NCBI RefSeq assembly: GCF_003985145.1
Contig: NZ_ML133536.1
Span: forward strand, 62,001-126,000
Direction of reading: 5' to 3'
DNA length: 64,000 bases
From: Rhizobium anhuiense
GTDB lineage: Bacteria; Pseudomonadota; Alphaproteobacteria; Rhizobiales; Rhizobiaceae
A model generated the notes under the pieces. The model saw nothing but the letters and a program-made list of their open reading frames with translations, was not told the origin of the DNA and ran no database searches. The position numbers were made by a program, and so were the translations under genes. How positions within the stretch are numbered: the stretch's first letter is position 1; each line of letters opens with the position of its first letter. Positions 27,937-34,596 of the stretch are shown one piece after another.

Positions 27937-28262
27937 AACCGGTTAGTCCCTGCGTTCTTCTGTTCCGCATGGAGGCGGCGCGGCGAGAGACCCGCCACCA
28001 TCTCGATCGCATTCACCGGCAGATCACGGGCCGGGCCGAACGCAGAGCGGCCACCGAGAAGGCGAAAGCCCGCTCGCACCGCCGGGGCGGGTCGCGGTGG
28101 ACGCGCTCCGACGAACAGCTGTTTCAGGATCACGTCGAGCGGCTCAGCTTCGAACGGCGAACGGAAATCGCTGCCCTAGCTCGCAAACTCCAACATCAGG
28201 AGCGGGCGATCACTACCATGCGTCTGATGCTCGGCGATGATGCGGGTAATGCGGCGGCGTGA
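27933..28262 (+). CDS. Small basic conserved plasmid protein
   Basis: The ATG at 27933 overlaps the remnant stop by ATGA, indicating translational coupling to the DUF7007-type gene. The product has 109 residues, rich in arginine and charged helix, with RMEAARRETRHHLDRIHRQI and a probable coiled coil near FERRTEIAALARKLQHQERA. No known domain is recognised. The amber codon upstream could lower its translation through lost coupling. Confidence 0.5.
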   Translation: MKPVSPCVLLFRMEAARRETRHHLDRIHRQITGRAERRAATEKAKARSHRRGGSRWTRSDEQLFQDHVERLSFERRTEIAALARKLQHQERAITTMRLMLGDDAGNAAA

Positions 28263-28532
28263 GTCAGACCGTATGGGGGCTTTCGTGGCGGCTGATCCGC
28301 GCTGGAGGAAGGGATGCGGGCTGTCGGTCGCGAGGGGCTCTCTCCTCCGGGGTTTCGGAGCCTTAGCCCGCCCCGCCGGTCTGCCCTTCGTTTTCGCTGC
28401 GGTCTGAACCGGCGGCCGGTCGTTTCAAGGTCGCTGGCGGCGCCGCGGAGCGGCCGGTGCAGCCTCCCTCGCAAAACGGCTCCGCGTCCTTCGCAGGGCT
28501 TTACCCCGCTTGTCCGCAAACCCGTTTCGCTC
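28263..28532. other. Gene-free leader DNA with second copy of the dispersed repeat
   Basis: No coding signal is convincing. The repeat at 28485-28515 matches 24702-24734. Confidence 0.4.
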
Positions 28533-28549
28533 GTCCGGCCGTCCCGGAC
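28533..28549 (+). repeat. Leader hairpin upstream of the 28652 gene
   Basis: GTCCGG, five bases, CCGGAC: perfect 6-bp arms about 100 bases before the start codon. Confidence 0.45.
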
Positions 28550-28651
28550 CTGTGAAAGCGCCCGTCCTCAGCCGGTTCCTGTCGATCGCATCGAAGGGCA
28601 GACCGGCAGGGGCCGGAGCCGCTTCGGTGGAAACCACGAAAGGAAGATCCC

Positions 28652-29236
28652 ATGGCCAAGCCCGCAACCAATCGACCCTCCCCCCGCGTCGTGCCGCTCC
28701 GCAAGGGCGCGACCCTCGAGATGGTCAGGCTCACATGCCCGGACACCGTCCAGGCAATGCTGATTGCCGAGAGTTTTGGAACGGCGGTGGTCGACAGTGA
28801 CGGCGTCCGTGAGCTCCATGAGCGCCTGATCATTGAGACCGCCGACAGCCTCTCGGACGGCCTCGGCGAGAAGGCGATGCAGATCCATCTCCAGCGCATC
28901 GTCGGGGCCTATGTCGGCTCGGCGCACGGAGCCGGCCAGTTCTACAGCCGCGCCGTCACCGAGGCCCGAGACGCCACCGCCAAATCGGCAAACGATGCCC
29001 GCGACGAGGATCTCGATGGCCCGGTCGGTTACGACAGCGCCGCCCAGCGCAAACGCGAATTCGCCGCCGACATGGGCATACAGTCCCACGCGTTGCGGAT
29101 GGCCGCCGAGGGCGCAGTCGCTGCTTACAGCCACGTCATCGGCGAAGCCTGGAAGCCTTTCGACCGCCCGGTCGAAAACCCGGGCCAGTCGCTCGACCGC
29201 AAGGCGGCGGAGGCGCAGATGGCGGCACTCGGTTGA
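28652..29236 (+). CDS. Conserved hypothetical plasmid protein
   Basis: AAAGGAAG precedes the ATG; the product has 194 residues beginning MAKPATNRPSPRVVPLRKGA. The body is helical and hydrophilic, with QIHLQRIVGAYVGSAHGAGQ and REFAADMGIQSHALRMAAEG. No domain, signal peptide or membrane segment is recognised. It ends before a strong intrinsic terminator and precedes ardC, so it is its own transcription unit within the accessory block. Confidence 0.6.
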   Translation: MAKPATNRPSPRVVPLRKGATLEMVRLTCPDTVQAMLIAESFGTAVVDSDGVRELHERLIIETADSLSDGLGEKAMQIHLQRIVGAYVGSAHGAGQFYSRAVTEARDATAKSANDARDEDLDGPVGYDSAAQRKREFAADMGIQSHALRMAAEGAVAAYSHVIGEAWKPFDRPVENPGQSLDRKAAEAQMAALG

Positions 29237-29291
29237 GCCGTTTTTCGCGCGGAGCTTCGGCTCCGCCCTTTCTTCCCTCTCCCTGATCATT

Positions 29292-29320
29292 AGGCCGGTT
29301 CCTTTGGGACCGGCCTTTTT
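29292..29320 (+). terminator. Rho-independent terminator
   Basis: GGCCGGTTCC, loop TTT, GGGACCGGCC followed by TTTTT. The 10-bp stem has one G-U pair. It lies 55 bases after the stop of the 28652 gene. Confidence 0.85.
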
Positions 29321-29497
29321 CCAGGTCATCAGAAGGAAGAGAAACATGGACCCCGCTCGCCACGCGACCCCGTCCCGGTCGGCGGTCCTGCAGGAGCCGG
29401 TTGTCCGCCGCAACGGCTTCGCCGTCCTTCTCTCCGTTCCGGCAGTTCCGGTGCGGCATGCCACCCGATCGCTCCTGCCTTCGGACCTCCGCGACGG

Positions 29498-29516
29498 GGC
29501 CGCGGTGGGCGCGGCC
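29498..29516 (+). repeat. Leader hairpin of ardC
   Basis: GGCCGCG, GTGGG, CGCGGCC: perfect 7-bp arms ending 21 bases before the ATG at 29538. Nearly the same hairpin, with the same arms, precedes the DUF736 gene at 31061-31079. Confidence 0.6.
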
Positions 29517-29537
29517 TCCAAAACGGAGGATAATGAC

Positions 29538-30464
29538 ATGAGCAGGAAAGCCGAGGGCGAACGCGCCGACATCTATGCACGGATCACGGCCCGGATCGTT
29601 GCCGATCTGGAAAAAGGTGTAAAACCCTGGATGAAACCCTGGCACGCGGCCAACACCAATGGCCGGATTACCCGGCCGCTACGCTACAACGGTCAGCCCT
29701 ATTCGGGCATGAACATTCTGTTGTTATGGTCGGAGGGAATGGCGCGCGGCTTCACCTCACCCATGTGGATGACGTTCAAGCAGGCGCTCGAACTGGGAGC
29801 GGCGGTGCGCAAGGGCGAGACCGGTTCGACGGTCGTCTTCGCCAGCCGCTTCACCAAGTCCGAGGCGGACGGCAATGGTGGAGAAGTCGACCGGGAAATC
29901 CCGTTTCTGAAAGCATATACAGTGTTCAACATCGAACAGATCGACAGGCTGCCGGAGCCGTACCATCACAAACCCGGTCCGGTGCTCGATCCTGACGAGC
30001 GCATGGAGCACGCCGATCGCTTTTTCCGCAACACCGGCGCAGTCATCCGCCATGGTGGGGTGCAGGCCTATTATTCGCCAGTCACGGACCACATCCAGAT
30101 GCCGCCGTTCGAGACGTTCCGCGACGCCGCGTCTTACGTGGCAACCCTGAGTCACGAAAGTTGCCATTGGACGGCGCGCGCCGATCGCGTTGGGCGCGAT
30201 CTCAGCCGATATGCCAAAGACAAGAGCGAGCGGGCTCGCGAGGAACTGATCGCCGAACTTGGAAGCTGCTTCCTTTGCGCTGATCTCGGGATCGCACCGG
30301 AGCTGGAGCCACGGCCGGACCATGCGTCTTACCTCGGCTCGTGGCTGAAGGTTCTATCCGACGACAGGCGGGCCATCTTCCAAGCCGCGGCACATGCCCA
30401 GCGTTCTGTCAACTTTCTGCACGGACTCCAGTCCATCCAGGCCGACAACAGAGCGGCTGCGTAG
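29538..30464 (+). CDS. ardC: ArdC-family antirestriction protein
   Basis: The ATG at 29538 follows ACGGAGGA; an upstream open frame is not coding. The 308-residue protein has the ArdC layout. An N-terminal ssDNA-binding domain contains GVKPWMKPWHA and NGQPYSGMNILLLW. A C-terminal zincin-like metallopeptidase region contains HESCHW, an HExxH motif at about residues 206-210, followed by ELIAELGSCFLCADLG. ArdC proteins bind single-stranded DNA and protect incoming plasmid DNA from restriction in the new host. This fits its place in the accessory block on the traCDG side of oriT. Confidence 0.88.
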   Translation: MSRKAEGERADIYARITARIVADLEKGVKPWMKPWHAANTNGRITRPLRYNGQPYSGMNILLLWSEGMARGFTSPMWMTFKQALELGAAVRKGETGSTVVFASRFTKSEADGNGGEVDREIPFLKAYTVFNIEQIDRLPEPYHHKPGPVLDPDERMEHADRFFRNTGAVIRHGGVQAYYSPVTDHIQMPPFETFRDAASYVATLSHESCHWTARADRVGRDLSRYAKDKSERAREELIAELGSCFLCADLGIAPELEPRPDHASYLGSWLKVLSDDRRAIFQAAAHAQRSVNFLHGLQSIQADNRAAA

Positions 30465-30470
30465 GAGACG

Positions 30471-30647
30471 TCAAGGTCGGTCGTTGTCACCCGCAACGGC
30501 CGACAGGTTTCTAGGCTCTTTCTCCGCCGGCGTGTGCTGATCGGACGTGAGGTCCAGTTTCACCCAGATCGATGGTCTTGGATCGGTGGCTTTCAGTTTT
30601 CGGGACTGCTTGATTTCGACGATAAACGGCTTTGTCTGCTGACGCAT
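30471..30647 (-). CDS. Small conserved rhizobial plasmid protein
   Basis: A 58-residue product starts at the ATG at 30647 with a strong GGAGG site six bases before it: MRQQTKPFIVEIKQSRKLKA and a WVKLDL segment. The basic N-terminus and tryptophan motif recur in small proteins of rhizobial plasmids, some annotated as SyrB-related regulators; that link is only recollection. It converges on ardC, ending seven bases from its stop. Function unknown. Confidence 0.5.
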   Translation of the reverse strand: MRQQTKPFIVEIKQSRKLKATDPRPSIWVKLDLTSDQHTPAEKEPRNLSAVAGDNDRP

Positions 30648-31060
30648 AGATCCTCCAGGCGACGAATCGCAAGCGCACGATACCGCGTTAATGGCAGGAG
30701 GCAACTGCCCGGCCGGCCGAGTTTGTCGCATCCGAATTCGACGCTATGACTTGGAGACAGGGTAACGGTTTAGCGGCTGCGGTGTCTCGGCACGGTAACG
30801 CCATGACGAGGGCCGCCATTGCCTTGCTCCTCCCATCGCTGTGATAGCCACGTCCCGCGCGGGCTCGATGAGGCATGTCTGATCGAAGACCGGCTTAGCC
30901 TCGATCGTTCTCCCGCAACGGCCGTCCGCAACTTTCTTCCCCTGCGAACTGCGTTCGCATTCCTCGCGGGGCAACAAAGCCGCTCCCCGCCGCCCTCCAC
31001 GTCGTTTCGGCCCCTTCGGGGTGCGGTCCGATCGTCCCCGATCCTTGCGACAGCCATCGA
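30648..31060. other. Gene-free leader upstream of DUF736
   Basis: About 400 bases without a supported gene. It presumably holds the divergent promoters for the small minus-strand gene and the DUF736 gene. Confidence 0.4.
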
Positions 31061-31079
31061 GGCCGCGAAGGGCGCGGCC
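31061..31079 (+). repeat. Leader hairpin of the DUF736 gene
   Basis: GGCCGCG, AAGGG, CGCGGCC: perfect 7-bp arms 28 bases before the ATG at 31108. Arms are identical to those of the ardC leader hairpin, with a different loop. Confidence 0.6.
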
Positions 31080-31107
31080 CGAAACAACCGAAAGAAAGGA
31101 ACAGACA

Positions 31108-31419
31108 ATGGCTACCATCGGCACCTTCACCTCCACCGAAAGCGGCTTCACCGGCTCGATCCGCACCCTCGCACTCAACGTCAAGGCCCGCATCGCCCGC
31201 ATCGAAAACCCCTCCGACAAGGGTCCGCACTTCCGTATCTACGCCGGCAATGTCGAGCTGGGTGCGGCCTGGCAGAAGCGCTCCAGCGAGACCGACCGCG
31301 ACTACCTCTCGGTCAAGCTGGACGACCCGAGCTTCCCGGCGCCGATCTACGCAACGCTCACCGAGGTCGAAGGCGAGGACGGCTACCAGCTGATCTGGTC
31401 CCGCCCCAACCGGGATTGA
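31108..31419 (+). CDS. DUF736 family protein
   Basis: This 103-residue protein starts MATIGTFTSTESGFTGSIRT and contains FRIYAGNVELGAAWQKRS, the typical DUF736 pattern of a compact beta-rich single-domain protein. AAAGGAAC precedes the ATG. DUF736 genes are abundant on alphaproteobacterial plasmids and integrative elements, often near conjugation genes. No biochemical role is established that I can name. Confidence 0.8.
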   Translation: MATIGTFTSTESGFTGSIRTLALNVKARIARIENPSDKGPHFRIYAGNVELGAAWQKRSSETDRDYLSVKLDDPSFPAPIYATLTEVEGEDGYQLIWSRPNRD

Positions 31420-31657
31420 GATCCCACCAAGGCCCCGCCGGGCCAACGGGCCGCTTTGAGAAAGCAGGCAACGGGCGTCGAGCCCGTTTCCAGCTTTTTG
31501 GGTGCCATACGGGGAAGTGGGGTCTGCTCATATCAAGCCAATCGTGCCGTGGAGCCGGGCCAGCCTCAAGGACGAGCGGTCCCCCCAAAATGCTTGGCGC
31601 ATTTCGGCTCCCCCACTCGCCGCCGCTGACGGTCGCATGCGCGATCCTTGACCCTGA

Positions 31658-31677
31658 CCCACCGCCACGACGGTGGG
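31658..31677 (+). repeat. Leader hairpin of the 31710 gene
   Basis: CCCACCG, CCACGA, CGGTGGG: perfect 7-bp arms ending 32 bases before the ATG at 31710. Confidence 0.55.
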
Positions 31678-31709
31678 CGTCATCTTTCTCAAACATCAAG
31701 GAGATGACG

Positions 31710-31871
31710 ATGATCGAACAACAAATCCAAGAACTGCGCGCTGAGCTGAACGCCTGCGTTGAGCCCGCCGAGCGCCGCCAGATCGAAGCCGAACTCGAAA
31801 TCGCCCAGGCCGAGCTGACCATGATACTTGCCGAACAGGACGGTTCCATCAATGCCGAGCCGCCCTTCTGA
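31710..31871 (+). CDS. Small coiled-coil plasmid protein
   Basis: A 53-residue product: MIEQQIQELRAELNACVEPA, then ERRQIEAELEIAQAELTMIL. It is almost wholly a charged amphipathic helix with heptad spacing, likely two antiparallel coiled-coil helices joined at PAERRQ. AAGGAG lies six bases before this ATG; the ATG at 31704 sits too close to that site. Function unknown. Confidence 0.5.
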   Translation: MIEQQIQELRAELNACVEPAERRQIEAELEIAQAELTMILAEQDGSINAEPPF

Positions 31872-32002
31872 GGGCGGCATAATCACCAACACTGCCAGTC
31901 CGCCGGCATCCACAGCACGGAGATGAGCGATCCACTGCCGCTCTCCTTTCGATCTCTGTCATCGACATCGGGGATGTTGCATCCCGTCCGTCGCGCCGCA
32001 AG

Positions 32003-32069
32003 CTGCCGGCGCCAGAATTTTCCCCACCGCGTTGCGGCTCCTCGCAGGCCAAAATTCAGGCGCCGGCAG
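32003..32069 (+). repeat. Long inverted repeat, 19-bp arms
   Basis: CTGCCGGCGCCAGAATTTT at 32003-32021 pairs with AAAATTCAGGCGCCGGCAG at 32051-32069, with one mismatch and a 29-base spacer. It lies 95 bases before the small gene at 32165 and would form a stable cruciform or hairpin. No gene is seen in the rest of 31872-32164. Confidence 0.7.
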
Positions 32070-32164
32070 GTCCTCCACTCTCATTTCGGCCTTTCAGGTG
32101 CTCCCTCCTTGCCCGTCATGCGGCCTATCCCCGCGATATCCGCTTTTCGAAAGGAGAATATACC

Positions 32165-32336
32165 GTGCAACAACTCGCTCAATTCCTCATCGCCACCGGC
32201 CGCAGGCTCCGCGTCCTCGGCAACGTGATCTGTCACTTCTTCCGCAAGGGAAACTCGGTCTCGAGCTCACAATCAAGATCCCGTTCCTGGTCGAGATCGA
32301 GGCGTCGTTCGAGACCGACTGGAACCGGCGAGAATA
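32165..32336 (+). pseudogene. Small frameshifted plasmid gene
   Basis: A GTG at 32165, after AAAGGAG, reads MQQLAQFLIATGRRLRVLGN and VICHFFRK. A one-base shift near 32250 then gives KLGLELTIKIPFLVEIEASF and ends DWNRRE-TAA at 32336. Without the shift the frame becomes serine/arginine-rich noise. The two halves would make a protein of about 57 residues. A sequencing error or a real frameshift are both possible. Confidence 0.4.
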
Positions 32337-32344
32337 ACGCGCCA

Positions 32345-32370
32345 ACAGGGGCCGCTTCGGCGGCCCCTGT
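32345..32370 (+). terminator. Hairpin terminator after the 32165 gene
   Basis: ACAGGGGCCGC, TTCG, GCGGCCCCTGT: perfect 11-bp stem with a UUCG tetraloop and TTT at its base. It lies nine bases beyond the TAA at 32336, which supports that frame as a former gene. Confidence 0.65.
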
Positions 32371-32402
32371 TTCGCCATTTGAGAGATCGGAGACGATTGG
32401 GG

Positions 32403-32669
32403 TCAGCTCTGCAAATATCGCAGAGTTGTTCTGGGCCGATAGCCGCGAGTACGTTTTTGCTTCAACAGTTCAAGGAATAAGTGAACCGCTTCCTCTTCCC
32501 GTTCGAACACATGCCGTTTCTCCTGGCCACGCTTGCCGATCCGTCCCCATCGCCGGATCAGGCAAGCCTCTCCGAACATCGTCTGCTCGATCTCCATGGC
32601 ATAATACCGCGCCATGTTCTTGGCTGGATCCGATCGTTCGACATAGAGCTGGTAGGGTTGCGAAATCAT
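32403..32669 (-). CDS. WGR domain-containing protein
   Basis: From the ATG at 32669 (MISQPYQLYVERSD) the product has 88 residues and is almost wholly a WGR domain, with RRWGRIGKRGQEKRHVF at its core. An upstream ATG at 32711 would add 14 residues. WGR domains bind nucleic acid in PARP and MolR-type proteins; small stand-alone versions are common on rhizobial plasmids and of unknown role. It is one of two accessory genes on the minus strand in this block and ends close to the hairpin at 32345-32370. Confidence 0.75.
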   Translation of the reverse strand: MISQPYQLYVERSDPAKNMARYYAMEIEQTMFGEACLIRRWGRIGKRGQEKRHVFEREEEAVHLFLELLKQKRTRGYRPRTTLRYLQS

Positions 32670-33076
32670 GCCGGCATGATCGCCACACGTCGCCGCCACG
32701 TCCAACGACATATGTGAATCTTACAAGTGCGACCGATTCATTTTCGTGAAGAATGGCGTGTCGGGCGAGGCGCCGACGGCGCACGGCTCTAGTCGCGCTG
32801 CGACCCGAGCCCGCACGCGGTCTGCGCCCTGGCGGGTTACGATCCTCTCGCGGCAAGACGCATTCCTGTGCCTGCTATCGTAATGGGATATGGCCGGAAC
32901 GTCCCATGGCCAGCGGTGCTGGCAAGCGGTCGCGTCCTTTCAGGACGCGGTTTAATCTCTCTCTGACATCCCATTTTGCACCCGTCGTTCCGGCGTCAAG
33001 GACATCGCGGCCCCTCCAATTTTCCCAGCGCCGCAAGCGGCACAGAGAAAATCGGTTCCTCCGCTCGCCGCACGGC
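32670..33076. other. Gene-free stretch with an internal hairpin
   Basis: No gene is supported. A perfect hairpin (CGCGTCCT, TTC, AGGACGCG) occurs at 32931-32949 and is followed by GTTTAATCTCTCT, so it may terminate leftover transcription or belong to the leader of the next gene. Confidence 0.4.
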
Positions 33077-33093
33077 GGCCGCGTTCCGCGGTC
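33077..33093 (+). repeat. Leader hairpin of the 33154 gene
   Basis: GGCCGCG, TTC, CGCGGTC: 7-bp stem with one G-U pair, 60 bases before the ATG at 33154. The arms resemble those before ardC and DUF736. Confidence 0.5.
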
Positions 33094-33153
33094 CCGGACC
33101 CCTCACGGACTACGGTGCGGACACCTTTCGTCAGAAACGAAAAGGAGACCCTG

Positions 33154-33471
33154 ATGACAAAGCATCAAATCACTCACCAGATTGGAGACGACCAGAAGCG
33201 GTCGGATCAACAGCCGGATTGGCTTGAACGCTTGCGCGGAAATTTCGATGCGGAGGTGCATCTTCCCGCCGATATCTCGCGCGAGTTTCTGTCAGCGGCG
33301 CTGCTTTGGGCAATCGACAACAAGGTCGATTTCGGATTGTTTCACGAACCCGGCAAGATCATCATTGCGCATTCTGGCGGCGATGAGATCTACCTTCCGT
33401 CGCGGTGGTCCGACAAACGATGGCATATCGGCCTGGACGACAAAGAGCCCTTCTTCGATCCCGCTGATTGA
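33154..33471 (+). CDS. Conserved hypothetical plasmid protein
   Basis: AAAAGGAGA lies seven bases before the ATG; the product has 105 residues, starting MTKHQITHQIGDDQKRSDQQ and containing VHLPADISREFLSAALLWAI and FHEPGKIIIAHSGGDEIYLP. It appears to be one small alpha/beta domain without signal peptide or membrane segment. A strong hairpin follows the stop directly. No known family recognised. Confidence 0.55.
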   Translation: MTKHQITHQIGDDQKRSDQQPDWLERLRGNFDAEVHLPADISREFLSAALLWAIDNKVDFGLFHEPGKIIIAHSGGDEIYLPSRWSDKRWHIGLDDKEPFFDPAD

Positions 33472-33477
33472 GATCCA

Positions 33478-33505
33478 GACCAGAGGCGGCTTACCGCCTC
33501 TGGTC
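33478..33505 (+). terminator. Strong hairpin after the 33154 gene
   Basis: GACCAGAGGCGG, CTTA, CCGCCTCTGGTC: perfect 12-bp stem beginning six bases after the stop. There is no T run, so it may act as a Rho-assisted or mRNA-stabilising hairpin. Confidence 0.6.
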
Positions 33506-33708
33506 CTTGACTTCGCGTGAGCCATTCAAGCCCACGACCGGCCGGTGCGGCTTTGAAAGGGTGGCCTGCCGCCCCTCTCAACCTCACCCCATGAAGGAAG
33601 GGCAAAGCCCTCCTTCAAACTTCCTCCCATGGGGAAAGGGGACGGTTCCCTCCTCCCTTTCCCCAAACCCCTATCCTTCTCCCGTGCCGGGGAAGCGATG
33701 GTTCGCTG

Positions 33709-34296
33709 TCACCCGCCCTGGCACCAGCCGTGTCGGGCACCATCCCATGATCGGGCGAGCCCTTCGCCGATCAAGACGTCGCCCAGCGAATTGCCTGCGC
33801 GAGACACGGTGCGAAGTTTGCGACCGTACTTGTCTTCGTCACGGAACCCGGCCGCCAGAGAGAACTTCCCAGCGTTGAGCAGCGCCAGCAGCCGGGATTT
33901 TGCCGCTTCACCTTTGATCCTTTCGGCCTCGCAGCGGGGCGGGCTGAGTTCAGGCGTATCGATGTCGGCGATGCGGATTTTCTCGCCCTCGAACCAGAAG
34001 GTGTCGCCATCGACGACGCAGTTCGTCCGGTGGCTGTCGCCGCAGATCGAAAATGCCGCCGACAATGAATCCGTCGTGGGTGTCTTGGCCAAAGTGACGA
34101 AACCGGGGAGAGCTTCGTTGCCGCCATAGGCAAGCCAACCTCCAACGGCAATGATCACCGTGCATAGAACTGCCGCCGCGCGTTTACGCCGTCTGATGCG
34201 CTCAGATCTTACCAGTCCTCCGCCCGCGCGCTGCCGATCGCGACCGCGTCCGGCCTTCGGCGGCTTTCTGATCGGAACTATATTCGGTTTCGCCAC
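33709..34296 (-). CDS. Thermonuclease (SNase-like) family protein with N-terminal membrane anchor
   Basis: This 195-residue protein starts at a GTG at 34296 behind GAGGAA. A basic N-terminus (RSERIRRRKR) precedes one hydrophobic helix at about residues 39-57 (AAAVLCTVIIAVGGWLAYGG), so the catalytic part is probably periplasmic. The nuclease domain shows VVDGDTFWFEGEKIRIADID followed by TPEL and later GRKLRT, the staphylococcal-nuclease pattern. Such genes occur beside conjugation modules; a role in DNA processing during transfer is possible but unproven. Confidence 0.8.
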   Translation of the reverse strand: MAKPNIVPIRKPPKAGRGRDRQRAGGGLVRSERIRRRKRAAAVLCTVIIAVGGWLAYGGNEALPGFVTLAKTPTTDSLSAAFSICGDSHRTNCVVDGDTFWFEGEKIRIADIDTPELSPPRCEAERIKGEAAKSRLLALLNAGKFSLAAGFRDEDKYGRKLRTVSRAGNSLGDVLIGEGLARSWDGARHGWCQGG

Positions 34297-34596
34297 TATC
34301 CGATTCCTCGTTTCGCCTCACCCTATGTCGGACCCGGTTTCATCTGCGTTTACGGAGGAGCTTGTCTTCGGGCTGCGGCGTGGCCGCCAAAATGGTGTGC
34401 GAGGGTCGGGGAGCAGTCGATCCCGCCTCCCCTTTGGGGCCACTATGTTGAGGCTCCCGCGGCTGCTCTGTTTCCCGCCCGTCGCACGACGAGAATTCCC
34501 GAAATCCCGCCCGTCGGGCGTCGCTATGCTGATTTCTCCGATACTCTTCATTTTCCTGGATCAGCCTTGCTTGTTTGCACTGCGCGCCGGCTTGGA
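34297..34596. other. Gap between traG and the nuclease gene
   Basis: Short frames on both strands lack ribosome sites and protein-like composition. Nothing supported. Confidence 0.4.
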
